A stretch of DNA of 64,000 nucleotides from NCBI GenBank assembly GCA_001897795.1, contig MKUL01000023.1:1-64000 (forward strand). Direction: 5' to 3'. Positions 9,038-16,609 of the stretch are shown piece by piece. The translations under genes and the position numbers were made by a program. This DNA is from Alphaproteobacteria bacterium 41-28 (GTDB taxonomy: Bacteria; Pseudomonadota; Alphaproteobacteria; UBA9655). The first letter of the stretch is position 1, and every line of letters begins with the position of its first letter. Below the pieces are notes generated by a model. It did not search any database and was not told where the DNA came from. It saw only the letters and a program-made list of their open reading frames with translations.

Positions 9038-9940
9038 ATGAGTGAAAGCAGAATTACTGCACTTACGGAGGGAGTTTCGCCCAAGCTTGTAGGCGCTACT
9101 TTTATGTTGCTATGGGCGCTCAGCTTTAGTTCTGCCATGGCTTTTGCCAAAACACTCTCGCCAGAGGTTGATAGCCTCATCGTTCTTTTTATGCGGTATT
9201 TCTTTGGGCTCATTTTTTTCAGCCCTTTTGTATTTCAAGCGGGGTTTAAGGGGTTTGTGACTTCACGTCCCATTTTACATATCACACGTGTTTTCTGTGT
9301 GGGAGCTGCGATGGGGTGTACGTATTACGCCTATCGAAATTTACCCCTTGCTCTCGCCACGTCTATCGGCATGACGGGTCCCTTATTTACAACTGTTCTT
9401 GCGATGACTCTTTTAAAGGATTCTGTATCTCTGCCCAAGTGGGCCCTGATTATCTTTGGGTATCTCGGCGTGATTGTGATAGTAAGGCCCCATGAAATGC
9501 CCATCAGTATTGGGGTGTGGGTCGAGCTCTTAGCAAATCTTTTTGCGGCGTTTTCCATTATTTGTGTGAAGCTTCTCTCACGCACGGAAAGCACGCTAAC
9601 CATTATGCTGTATGCAAATACAGCAACGACTTTTATTGCGGGTCTTTTAGCCTTGAGTATTTGGAAAACACCAGAGCCCCAGGACCTTATGGCTCTGATG
9701 GCTATTGGAGCTCTTGGTGTCTTTTCTCAATATTGCTCGGTCACGGCTTTAAGATATGCCAGTCCTTCCTATCTTGCGCCTTTTGAGTATACGCGTTTGA
9801 TTTTTGCGATTCCGGTGGGGTATCTTTTCTTTCACGAACTCCCCACGCTCTGGACTCTCTTTGGAAGCCTAATGATTATTGGAGCTACTTATGGCTTAAC
9901 CCGTCTTGAAATCTCTCCTCAAGGCCGCAAAATAGGCTGA
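9038..9940 (+). CDS. EamA/DMT-family transporter
   Basis: 300-aa inner membrane protein with about ten membrane helices in two EamA repeats (about 15-145 and 160-290), the architecture of drug/metabolite transporters such as RhaT-like and S-adenosylmethionine carriers. Several rickettsial relatives import host metabolites, but the substrate here cannot be assigned. AGGAAATAGG lies before the ATG. Its last 22 nt overlap the convergent gene at 9919-10167. Confidence 0.85.
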   Translation: MSESRITALTEGVSPKLVGATFMLLWALSFSSAMAFAKTLSPEVDSLIVLFMRYFFGLIFFSPFVFQAGFKGFVTSRPILHITRVFCVGAAMGCTYYAYRNLPLALATSIGMTGPLFTTVLAMTLLKDSVSLPKWALIIFGYLGVIVIVRPHEMPISIGVWVELLANLFAAFSIICVKLLSRTESTLTIMLYANTATTFIAGLLALSIWKTPEPQDLMALMAIGALGVFSQYCSVTALRYASPSYLAPFEYTRLIFAIPVGYLFFHELPTLWTLFGSLMIIGATYGLTRLEISPQGRKIG

Positions 9941-10167
9941 AAAGAGATATCGACAAGAGATGCTTCGTAGGTTCTTTGCGGTTTTCCACTTTCACAGCTT
10001 GCCTTGCAGGCAAATAATTCGCGATCGCAAGTATTGAAACTATGGGATTTTTGAGCATTGCAGCTTTGCTTAGAGGCAAAACATGCACTTTGACAAGAAG
10101 AAAGATCGTTTGCTTTTACAGCAGTGGCAAGAATCAATATTCCGGCCGTCATAATGAGAAGTTTCAT
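9919..10167 (-). CDS. Small secreted protein with symmetric six-Cys pattern
   Basis: 82 aa, AGGAGA upstream of ATG. Signal peptide 1-19 ends AVKA. The six cysteines are spaced C-x3-C-x6-C-x10-C-x6-C-x3-C, which is mirror-symmetric and fits two antiparallel helices joined by disulphides (alpha-hairpinin-like). The C-terminal tail is not conserved in any family I know. It converges on, and overlaps, the EamA gene by 22 nt. Function unknown; export inferred. Confidence 0.7.
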   Translation of the reverse strand: MKLLIMTAGILILATAVKANDLSSCQSACFASKQSCNAQKSHSFNTCDRELFACKASCESGKPQRTYEASLVDISFQPILRP

Positions 10168-10252
10168 GTTTATCTTCTCCTAAAAAAAAGGTTTACTCGT
10201 AAGGGTTAGCTGAAAAAGGTTAATTTTTTGCAAACGCAGTTTTTCAAGAGTC

Positions 10253-10281
10253 TTGATTCAGGAAGAGACTTCAGGTACAAG
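10253..10281 (+). promoter_or_regulatory. Predicted promoter of tRNA-Glu
   Basis: TTGATT (10253-10258) and TACAAG (10276-10281) with 17-nt spacing, ending 9 nt before the tRNA. Confidence 0.45.
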
Positions 10282-10290
10282 GCAATTCAA

Positions 10291-10366
10291 GTCCCCTTCG
10301 TCTAGAGGCCTAGGACATCGCCCTCTCACGGCGGTAACACGGGTTCGAATCCCGTAGGGGGCACCA
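10291..10366 (+). tRNA. tRNA-Glu (CTC)
   Basis: 76 nt including an encoded CCA. The acceptor arms GTCCCCT and AGGGGGC pair throughout with one T-G. The anticodon loop CTCTCAC places CTC at positions 34-36 (10325-10327). The T arm contains GGTTCGAATCC. The close match to the E. coli tRNA-Glu body supports the identity. Confidence 0.97.
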
Positions 10367-10368
10367 TT

Positions 10369-10473
10369 CCAGTGTAGCAGTGTTGCAGAGAACAGTGTAG
10401 CAGAATGTCCTTTGAATGGAAGCATTGAAGCTCCGCACTCTAGATCTGCAATTTTGCTACACTGCTACACTGG
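10369..10473. repeat. Inverted repeat directly 3' of tRNA-Glu
   Basis: A 19-nt arm at 10369-10387 (CCAGTGTAGCAGTGT then TGCA) is repeated inverted at 10455-10473 with one mismatch, starting 3 nt after the tRNA CCA end. AGTGTAGCAG also recurs directly at 10394-10403. The right arm ends 9 nt before the next start codon. It may be an element end or a structured leader. Confidence 0.75.
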
Positions 10474-10482
10474 ATTCTGCAC

Positions 10483-10983
10483 ATGCGCTCAATGGCCATC
10501 AAAATCAATGTTTCTCCTAAGGATCAAGAGGCAATTAATGATGCCCTTGAAAAGGTAGGCTACCCAAGGCAAAGGCGGAAATATCACTGTACCTTTGGGT
10601 TCATTGAAAAAATGGTTCCAGAAGAAGAGTCGACCGCTTTTGGAGAAAAAATAATCCACATGCTTCAAGACTACATTAATCCCCTATCGCCTCATTATGA
10701 GGTTGAAAAAGCAGCCCATCTTTTTGGCCATGTGATCGCCTTTTTGCCGACAGATAAGTCATTGGCCACGTTGAGAGAAATTAATCTTTGGCTTTCTGAC
10801 AAGGTTAAAGATATTTCAGAAGGACGGTGGGAGTTGAATACGGAAACCCAGTCTCAAACTTACATCCCCCATCTGACGCTCTGGCGAACTCGCCATCCAG
10901 ATCACCGATTTGATGGGTTAAAGGTGGCTGCTGAAATGCATCCTTCCTATCATTTGTCAAATGCAGGTTATGTTATTTTTTAA
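10483..10983 (+). CDS. 2H phosphoesterase (LigT/2'-5' RNA ligase-like)
   Basis: 166 aa with both histidine motifs of the 2H superfamily: YHCTFGFI (H35-x-T37) and YIPHLTLWR (H130-x-T132). Such enzymes act on 2',5' or cyclic 2',3' phosphodiester bonds in RNA or nucleotides. The start may instead be the ATG at 10492 (MAIKIN); neither has a good ribosome site. It lies just behind a tRNA gene and an inverted repeat. A decayed copy of its 3' end occurs at 12450-12603, showing that this gene was part of a tandem duplication. Confidence 0.8.
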   Translation: MRSMAIKINVSPKDQEAINDALEKVGYPRQRRKYHCTFGFIEKMVPEEESTAFGEKIIHMLQDYINPLSPHYEVEKAAHLFGHVIAFLPTDKSLATLREINLWLSDKVKDISEGRWELNTETQSQTYIPHLTLWRTRHPDHRFDGLKVAAEMHPSYHLSNAGYVIF

Positions 10984-10997
10984 TTCTTGAAAGTATA

Positions 10998-11027
10998 TTG
11001 ACCTTATTCTATTCGGAATAGTATATT
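10998..11027 (+). promoter_or_regulatory. Predicted promoter, first paralogue of the duplicated pair
   Basis: TTGACC and TATATT with 18-nt spacing; the same boxes and spacing are kept in the second copy at 12617-12646. Confidence 0.6.
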
Positions 11028-11102
11028 TCATTAAAATCTATGGAGGCTGTTTTGATGGAACGCCTGCTGCGGAAATGATTTTTGCTAAAATTGGAGAATG
11101 TT

Positions 11103-12281
11103 ATGTGTTATAAATCAAAGTTCTTAATTGGCTTTTACCTGGCCGTTTTATTTATGTCTGCGTCCTTTCCTGTTCAGGCGATGGAGGAGGAAGGGCAGAA
11201 TGCAAAACAGAAGCAAAAAGGCTCCCACAAAAAACGGATTCTGGGAAAAAAAACCAGAAGCCTTACTAACCTAAATTTAGTTCATCATAAAAGACCCGCT
11301 CCTCCCCCAAAGATGCCTCAACCAACCCCCGCGAGGCCCCAACAAGCGGAAAAATTAAAGAGTGAGATAAAGTATTTAAATAGCCAAGAAGAACATAAAG
11401 CTTTCCTCAAAGGAGCTGTTATGAATGCTGAACAAGAAGTCCGCATCTCTTCTAACGAAGTTTCAAGAAAATTCTTAAAAGAAGAATTCTTTCCATCGCT
11501 CAAAAAAGCTAAAAATAAGTTTCCAGTAATCATTTATATGCCTCCAGAAAATAAAGAAACTTTTAGAGAAGCTGAAGCTTCGAGTGAGCAAAAATCAGAT
11601 TATAATCACCCAATCAAGCTAAGAACTTTACCAAGTTGCTATACAAATGAGTTGTTAGTTGATCAGAATTCGTATGCAGCAGGCGCTTACCCCTGGCTTT
11701 TTTCTCTCGAATCTCAAGAAGAAAGAATTTACCACACTACAGTGATTCTGGGAGAAAATGCGAAAGAGCAGATTAAAAAATGTAGGCAAGACTTAATAAG
11801 AGCCGGAAACAGAAACCTTCGTGCTAGAAGAGAATCATCGAAATTGTCAAGATTGATAAAGCTGGGGGGTATCGTAGAGCCAAAAGACTCTACCCCGACT
11901 AAGTTTTCTGAACTATCTTTGGGTGCAAGTGAAATACGAGCAGGGCTTGAAAAAGAAAAAGCTATAGCCGCAGCAGGAGCAAGTGGGGCCACAAACACAG
12001 GCCTGAAAACAGACACAAATGATGAGGTGCCTACTGATTGCAATGATCTTTCTTGTATAATAGGGGAATCCGATAGTGAGGAAGAAACTTCTAGTTCAGA
12101 CGGGGGAAGTAACAGCGATTCATCAAATGAGAGCCATCAATTAAAACTTAAACCATCCGAAGCTGAAAAAACAGTTCTTTATGACGATCCAGATGACGAA
12201 GATTTATCACTGAGGAGTCAGTATTATAGAGACATGCTCAAGAATCGCGCGCCTTTAACCCCGAAGAACCCAGAGAAATAA
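11103..12281 (+). CDS. Secreted hypothetical protein, AM-E class, paralogue 1
   Basis: 392 aa from ATG 11103, 6 nt after GGAGA. The signal peptide ends SFPVQA, followed by MEEEG. A basic, Pro-rich segment (about 25-80) precedes a folded-looking core (about 90-260) that matches the protein at 12722-13525: both share a YPWL block, an I-Y-T-T segment and a G-E-x-A-x-E-x-I helix. The C-terminal third is acidic and Ser-rich (DSEEETSSSDGG) and absent from the paralogue. No known domain is recognised. The gene lies behind the 2H phosphoesterase in a duplicated unit. Confidence 0.75.
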   Translation: MCYKSKFLIGFYLAVLFMSASFPVQAMEEEGQNAKQKQKGSHKKRILGKKTRSLTNLNLVHHKRPAPPPKMPQPTPARPQQAEKLKSEIKYLNSQEEHKAFLKGAVMNAEQEVRISSNEVSRKFLKEEFFPSLKKAKNKFPVIIYMPPENKETFREAEASSEQKSDYNHPIKLRTLPSCYTNELLVDQNSYAAGAYPWLFSLESQEERIYHTTVILGENAKEQIKKCRQDLIRAGNRNLRARRESSKLSRLIKLGGIVEPKDSTPTKFSELSLGASEIRAGLEKEKAIAAAGASGATNTGLKTDTNDEVPTDCNDLSCIIGESDSEEETSSSDGGSNSDSSNESHQLKLKPSEAEKTVLYDDPDDEDLSLRSQYYRDMLKNRAPLTPKNPEK

Positions 12282-12449
12282 TTGAGGACTTAACGATCTT
12301 AAGCAAGAAAATCTAGATTACTTTGGGCTTTCGCCCTCGCAAAAACGATGGGAGAGCCAAGAAGTAAAAAGCGAAGATTGTTCGTTGAATCTTGGGTTAA
12401 ATTTGGGGGAAGAGGGCCGTCTCCAGTGTTCTAGAATGTCAGGGGCTAT

Positions 12450-12603
12450 GGGGGTTGAATACGGAAACTCAGTCTCAAGCTTACATTCCCCATCTGACTC
12501 TCCGGCAAACCCGTCATCCTGATCAGCGGTTTGAAAGGTTAAAGGTGATTGCTGAATGCATCCCTCCTATCATTTGTTAAAGGCCGGTTATGTTATTTCT
12601 TAA
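12450..12603 (+). pseudogene. Remnant of a 2H phosphoesterase gene (3' end)
   Basis: This stretch matches 10836-10983, the last third of the intact 2H phosphoesterase gene, at most positions, including the codons for the second H-x-T motif. A one-base loss near 12550 and an in-frame stop destroy the frame. Its position relative to the following secreted-protein gene mirrors that of the intact copy, so it marks the second unit of a tandem duplication. The gap 12282-12449 before it holds only a fragment resembling the 'gattgcttcg' repeat (about 12322-12352). Confidence 0.85.
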
Positions 12604-12616
12604 TTCAAAACTTATA

Positions 12617-12646
12617 TTGACCTTATTATATTCATAGTAGTATATT
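12617..12646 (+). promoter_or_regulatory. Predicted promoter, second paralogue
   Basis: TTGACC and TATATT, 18-nt spacing, aligned with the promoter at 10998-11027. Confidence 0.6.
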
Positions 12647-12721
12647 TCCTCATCATCTATAGTGGTTGTTTTGATAAAACATCTACTACGAAAATGTTTA
12701 TTGGTAAAATTGGAGAGTATT

Positions 12722-13525
12722 ATGTGTTATAAGTCTAAGTTCTTAATGGGTTTTTCACTTACCTGTTTATTTATATCTGCATCCTTCCCTGTTCAGGCGA
12801 TGGATAAGGAAGATCCGGAAAATGGTACTCCGAAAAGAGGCAAAAGCATTTCTGAGCATATGCGTATGCGAAAAAATTTACAAAATAAAGATGCTGTTCT
12901 AAAAGGGGAATATACAAGAGATGCGATAAAAGAATTAAAAGAATCCAAAGTTCAGGTTAATTTAAATCGCGAGAAGCTTATAGAAAAACTTAGAGAAGTT
13001 ATCACTGGAAAAGAAAAAAAAGAAATCACCATCTACTCTAAAGATGTCTCACCAATTTTCGTAAGTGAGCTCTTCACTTCATGGATCAACAGATCTGAGG
13101 GGAAGCTTACCCTTTCGATTTACACGACTCCAACGGGTATGGAGATGTTTAATGAGGGAATAAAAGAACGAAAATTTAAACGTAAGCACACCATTAAAAT
13201 AGAAGCTCTAGATTCATCATTTTTCGCTGATATTAATATATTGATTGCGGGTCAGACTTTATTTGTATCAACTACTTATCCGTGGCTTACTCTTCCAAGT
13301 GCTGAGATAGAAAGCATTCTTTACTCGACTACTATGATTAGCGGAGAGCGAGCAGAAGAGGAAATTACAAAAACGAAAGAAGAATTGAAAAAAGCACGAC
13401 AGAACCATCTTCGTAATATGAAAAATTGTTCATTAACTGCGGCGCGTATGGATGAATCTATGGGGCGTGAGTCTTCAGACTCTGATGAGGAGCACTCCGA
13501 AAAACTCGCCCCGAAGGGGCTGTAG
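12722..13525 (+). CDS. Secreted hypothetical protein, AM-D class, paralogue 2
   Basis: 267 aa from ATG 12722 (GGAGA upstream); the frame extends 20 codons further up but the sequence there aligns to the non-coding leader of paralogue 1. The signal peptide ends SFPVQA before MDKED. The core (about 70-240) aligns with the protein at 11103-12281, sharing YPWL and the G-E-x-A-x-E-x-I helix, while the N-terminal and C-terminal parts differ and the long acidic tail is missing. The duplication is therefore old. Function unknown. Confidence 0.75.
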   Translation: MCYKSKFLMGFSLTCLFISASFPVQAMDKEDPENGTPKRGKSISEHMRMRKNLQNKDAVLKGEYTRDAIKELKESKVQVNLNREKLIEKLREVITGKEKKEITIYSKDVSPIFVSELFTSWINRSEGKLTLSIYTTPTGMEMFNEGIKERKFKRKHTIKIEALDSSFFADINILIAGQTLFVSTTYPWLTLPSAEIESILYSTTMISGERAEEEITKTKEELKKARQNHLRNMKNCSLTAARMDESMGRESSDSDEEHSEKLAPKGL

Positions 13526-13555
13526 AAGAGTATCTAAATCTTGGATATGGTAGCT

Positions 13556-14395
13556 CTAATGATAAATAAACAATGGTATATCCGTTGATTTTAAAAGATC
13601 TTTTGCACAAGAGCCCCTAAAGAAATAGCTAATCCCCCCATGGCCAAAAGCCCCCATGACGACAAGACAAGGTTTAATATCTTTCATCAAATCAGATAGG
13701 GCTTTTGAGGGTTTTTCGGAGGTCGCAATAGGGTGTATATGAGCTTTTACCCCATGATTTTGACAGAGTTTCAAGGCTGAATTGACACGATCCCGGGCTT
13801 CTTCTTCATCAGAACTTACGGTTGCGATATGAACAGTTTTCCCTTTAAAAATGCCGATAAGAAGAGCCATATGGAGGGCTCTTGAAGAGGCAAAGGTTCC
13901 ATCATAGGCTACGAGAACATGAGGACTGTCTTGATTAGCAAGGGTAGGGCCTGTCACAATGATGGGCCTAGGGTTGTCTCTAATAATTTGTTTGATAGAA
14001 ATCGACGTATCTTCGGTTGTTGTGAAATGAAAGTTAGCATCCTTTCCAATGACCAATAAGTCATATTCCGTAACAAAGTGCTCAATTTCATAGGCGGGAA
14101 CGCCGGTTGCATCAATGATAGAACACGCTATCTTATGGCTTTTACAATAATCTATAAATCCTTTTTCAAGCTTATGGATGCGGCGTTTTGCATCTTCTAG
14201 GAGCTGCTCATCAAGTTCCACCTTAAAGGCAGCGCCGCCCAAAGGAATGGCTTCAGGGGCCGCAATCCAAGGTTCATCCAAAACACCAATACCTGTGAGG
14301 GAAGCTTTATGAAAATGAGCGAGCGAAACACCTAATTTTTTTGCAGATTCGCTGGATTGAGAATCATCCAACGTGACAAGAATACTTTTGATCAT
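13556..14395 (-). CDS. Universal stress protein with tandem UspA domains
   Basis: 279 aa with two UspA folds (about 1-140 and 150-279). The first begins MIKSILVTLDDSQSS; the second ends with the ATP-binding pattern G-x2-G-x9-G-S as VMGAFGHGGISYFFRGS. Tandem-domain Usps usually bind ATP and aid survival under stress or growth arrest. No operon partner; the gene converges on the secreted protein at 12722-13525 with a 30-nt gap. Confidence 0.88.
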   Translation of the reverse strand: MIKSILVTLDDSQSSESAKKLGVSLAHFHKASLTGIGVLDEPWIAAPEAIPLGGAAFKVELDEQLLEDAKRRIHKLEKGFIDYCKSHKIACSIIDATGVPAYEIEHFVTEYDLLVIGKDANFHFTTTEDTSISIKQIIRDNPRPIIVTGPTLANQDSPHVLVAYDGTFASSRALHMALLIGIFKGKTVHIATVSSDEEEARDRVNSALKLCQNHGVKAHIHPIATSEKPSKALSDLMKDIKPCLVVMGAFGHGGISYFFRGSCAKDLLKSTDIPLFIYH

Positions 14396-14515
14396 CCCAA
14401 GCCTCTTTTTATTTTGTGAGTGATATCAGAAAATTAATCATACCTTTCCTGGCCAGCCTTTTCTAGCCCGAAAATGACGCATAAGTGAGAGTTTAGGTGT
14501 ACCTTCTAAATGACA

Positions 14516-14542
14516 GCTCCGCTCGCAATCTGCGAGCGGAGC
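14516..14542 (-). terminator. Strong hairpin downstream of the 51-aa secreted peptide gene
   Basis: Perfect 12-bp stem (GCTCCGCTCGCA) with a 3-nt loop, 26 nt past the stop at 14569. No T tract follows, so it may be a 3' stabilising structure rather than an intrinsic terminator. Confidence 0.4.
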
Positions 14543-14568
14543 GAGTCAATATAGTCTTTAAGGCCTTA

Positions 14569-14724
14569 TTACCTGTGCCTCATTGGTTGCCTTGCGGTAG
14601 CATCCATAAGATGCACTACCTTACCCTTTGATATACCCATATCTTGGGTGATTGATGCAAAAGTATTAAAAGATGGTCCGGTCATTAAAAGGCCTAAAAC
14701 AAACATAAAGCATAATGTTTTCAT
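14569..14724 (-). CDS. Small secreted peptide, 51 aa
   Basis: Too short for usual ORF limits. ATG 14724 follows a near-ideal GGGAGG site (7 nt spacing). The peptide MKTLCFMFVLGLLMTGP continues to a predicted cleavage after NTFA, leaving about 28 mature residues with a basic end (ARQPMRHR). The hydrophobic core, ribosome site and downstream hairpin support a real gene. The rest of 14396-14953 shows no other gene. Function unknown. Confidence 0.6.
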   Translation of the reverse strand: MKTLCFMFVLGLLMTGPSFNTFASITQDMGISKGKVVHLMDATARQPMRHR

Positions 14725-14953
14725 CTTATCCTCCCATATATTAACATATATTAACAGAAATTTTTATTATACTTATAGTATACATTAACAATTATTAATT
14801 TTTTATTAATATTTTTTAATGATTAGTTTGCACTTTTTTAAAGATTCTTTCTGATTTTGTTTCATACGCGATTATTTTATCTTGAATGGCCTTGGGTTTT
14901 CTGCAAATTAGATAAGGATCTACCTTTCCCTCAAAATTGTATTGAGACAAAAA

Positions 14954-15397
14954 ATGACATCAATCACTTTCAAAATCATTGAACATGGAGGCAGTGAGTA
15001 CCAAAATGCCCTTTCTTTACGAGAGGATATCTTACGGAAACCTCTGGGTTTCTCTTATACTCTCGAAGAACGAGAAGGGGATAAAGAACACGTTCACATT
15101 GTTGGCTTTTTAGATGGCGATGTATGTGCAACAGCCGTTCTTGTTCCAGAAGGGGATAAGCTCAAAATGCGCCAGGTTGCTGTTCAGGGAGATCATCAAG
15201 GTAAAGGGTTCGCGTCAGCCATGCTAAAATTCTGCGAGGACTATGCCCTCAGTAATGGATTCATGGAAATCTACTGTCATACCAGAGAGACAGCCATTCC
15301 CTTTTACTTAAAAAATCATTACCTTGCCGAAGGTGACCTATTTATTGAGACGACAATACCTCATCTAAAGATGCGGAAGGTTTTAAGGAGAAAATAG
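14954..15397 (+). CDS. GNAT-family N-acetyltransferase
   Basis: 147 aa. The acetyl-CoA loop is visible as QGDHQGKGFASAM (Q-x-x-G-x-G/A type) after the strand KLKMRQVAV, followed by an NHYLAEGDLF C-terminal strand. The ElaA-like layout suggests a small-molecule or protein acetyltransferase; the substrate is unknown. ATG 14954 is preferred to TTG 14942; both have weak ribosome sites. The next gene starts 1 nt after the stop, so the two form an operon. Confidence 0.83.
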   Translation: MTSITFKIIEHGGSEYQNALSLREDILRKPLGFSYTLEEREGDKEHVHIVGFLDGDVCATAVLVPEGDKLKMRQVAVQGDHQGKGFASAMLKFCEDYALSNGFMEIYCHTRETAIPFYLKNHYLAEGDLFIETTIPHLKMRKVLRRK

Positions 15398-15398
15398 C

Positions 15399-15806
15399 AT
15401 GATCGATCACATTTCTTTTTCCGTTAAAAATTTCGAGCAAAGCCAGGACTTTTACGACAAAACCTTGTCCATTTTGGGCTATGAACGTTTGATGAATTTC
15501 GATACGGAAGAGCATCAAGTTGCAGGGTATGGAAAAAATGGCAAGCCATCCTTTTGGATTGGGGATAGCTCTCTTTCCGGTAAGGAAGAGGAAGTCGGCA
15601 AAGCAAAAGGGTTTCATGTTGGCTTTTTAGCCCCCGATGTTGCGTCTGTTCATCAATGGTACGAAAAATGCTTAGAACTGGGGGGAACGGATAATGGTGC
15701 TCCAGGGCCACGTGCAGAATATCATCCTGGCTATTATGGTGCCTTTATCATTGACCCCAACGGTTGGCGTATTGAGGCTTGTTTTCAGACCTATCAGGGG
15801 GGGTAA
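15399..15806 (+). CDS. VOC-family protein (glyoxalase-like)
   Basis: 135 aa, AAGGAG in the end of the preceding GNAT gene. It begins with MIDHISFSVKNFEQSQDFYD, has a second half GFHVGFLAPDVASVHQWYE, and ends FIIDPNGWRIEACF: the paired beta-alpha-beta3 layout with His and Glu in metal-ligand positions. It resembles YP_-type lactoylglutathione lyase-like proteins. The close coupling to the acetyltransferase suggests a shared detoxification role, which is inference. Confidence 0.82.
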   Translation: MIDHISFSVKNFEQSQDFYDKTLSILGYERLMNFDTEEHQVAGYGKNGKPSFWIGDSSLSGKEEEVGKAKGFHVGFLAPDVASVHQWYEKCLELGGTDNGAPGPRAEYHPGYYGAFIIDPNGWRIEACFQTYQGG

Positions 15807-15831
15807 ACCCACCCATCAGCCTTCCCTTCCA

Positions 15832-16045
15832 CGTCATTCCGGGACTTAGACTTTCTTCATGAGCCCGTTAGGGCGAGTGATAGAGAGGCTTAGTACCCGG
15901 AATCTCGTGAATAAGGACAAGTGTCCCTACTAGGTTCCGGGTATTAAGCCTGCCTCGCGAAGGCGAGTGATCAGAAACAAAATCTATTTTAATTTTATCC
16001 TAGTTCCCCACTTTCGTGGGGACAAGCCTAAATCCCGGAATGACG
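15832..16045. repeat. Long palindromic repeat (family R4)
   Basis: Begins CGTCATTCCGGGACTTAG and ends TCCCGGAATGACG, with internal hairpins (for example CCCCACTTTCGTGGGG at about 16004-16021). A related half occurs at about 28104-28131 next to pal. The right end is translated as the last residues of PopZ. Confidence 0.8.
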
Positions 16046-16609
16046 CGCCGGGGATTTGTTCTTGTCTGAAGCTGCTTCAGGTTGAACAGCATTCACCTGA
16101 CGCACGATTCTTTCCACTTGTTCATTGACCACCCACCGCACAAGAGTCGGCAAATTGGCATCAAGCCACTCCTTTAACAGGGGCCTTAAAATTTCACGGA
16201 CGAGATTTTCAACGGTTTGCCCCCCAATTCCCGCATTAAGACGCGGGTCAGGATATCTAGGACTCTCGGAGGCCACTTTGTTGAGGGCTTGAAACGAAAG
16301 TGCAGCTTCAGACACAGCTGCTGACGAAACAAGGGGTTCACTAAATGTAGATTGAGATGTGTGGGTTGTGCCCTTTGTCTTTTCTGAAGATTCCTTCGGA
16401 AAGGCAGACTTAGACTTTGGATCTTCTTTTTTTTCATCCATCTTTTGACCCTCCTCAGGTAGAAGATTTGTCAGATCTAGGATATCATCATGATGAGGGG
16501 CCGCCAAATGATTCTTTTCTCCATCCTGGGAATCCCCTGAGATGATGTGACGAATGGATGCTAAAATTTCATCCATGGAAGGTTCAGTTGCGGGCTTTTC
16601 TATTTTCAT
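16028..16609 (-). CDS. popZ: PopZ-like polar organising protein (DUF2497)
   Basis: 193 aa. The N-terminal motif EPSMDEILASIRHIISGD and the C-terminal helical block VENLVREILRPLLKEWLDAN plus WVVNEQVERIVRQV are the two hallmarks of the alphaproteobacterial PopZ/DUF2497 family, with an acidic, disordered middle. In Caulobacter PopZ forms a polar matrix that anchors the chromosome origin. ATG overlaps the tolC stop by 4 nt. The last residues (about ARHSGI) are encoded by the end of an intergenic repeat, so the native C-terminus has been altered. Confidence 0.85.
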   Translation of the reverse strand: MKIEKPATEPSMDEILASIRHIISGDSQDGEKNHLAAPHHDDILDLTNLLPEEGQKMDEKKEDPKSKSAFPKESSEKTKGTTHTSQSTFSEPLVSSAAVSEAALSFQALNKVASESPRYPDPRLNAGIGGQTVENLVREILRPLLKEWLDANLPTLVRWVVNEQVERIVRQVNAVQPEAASDKNKSPARHSGI

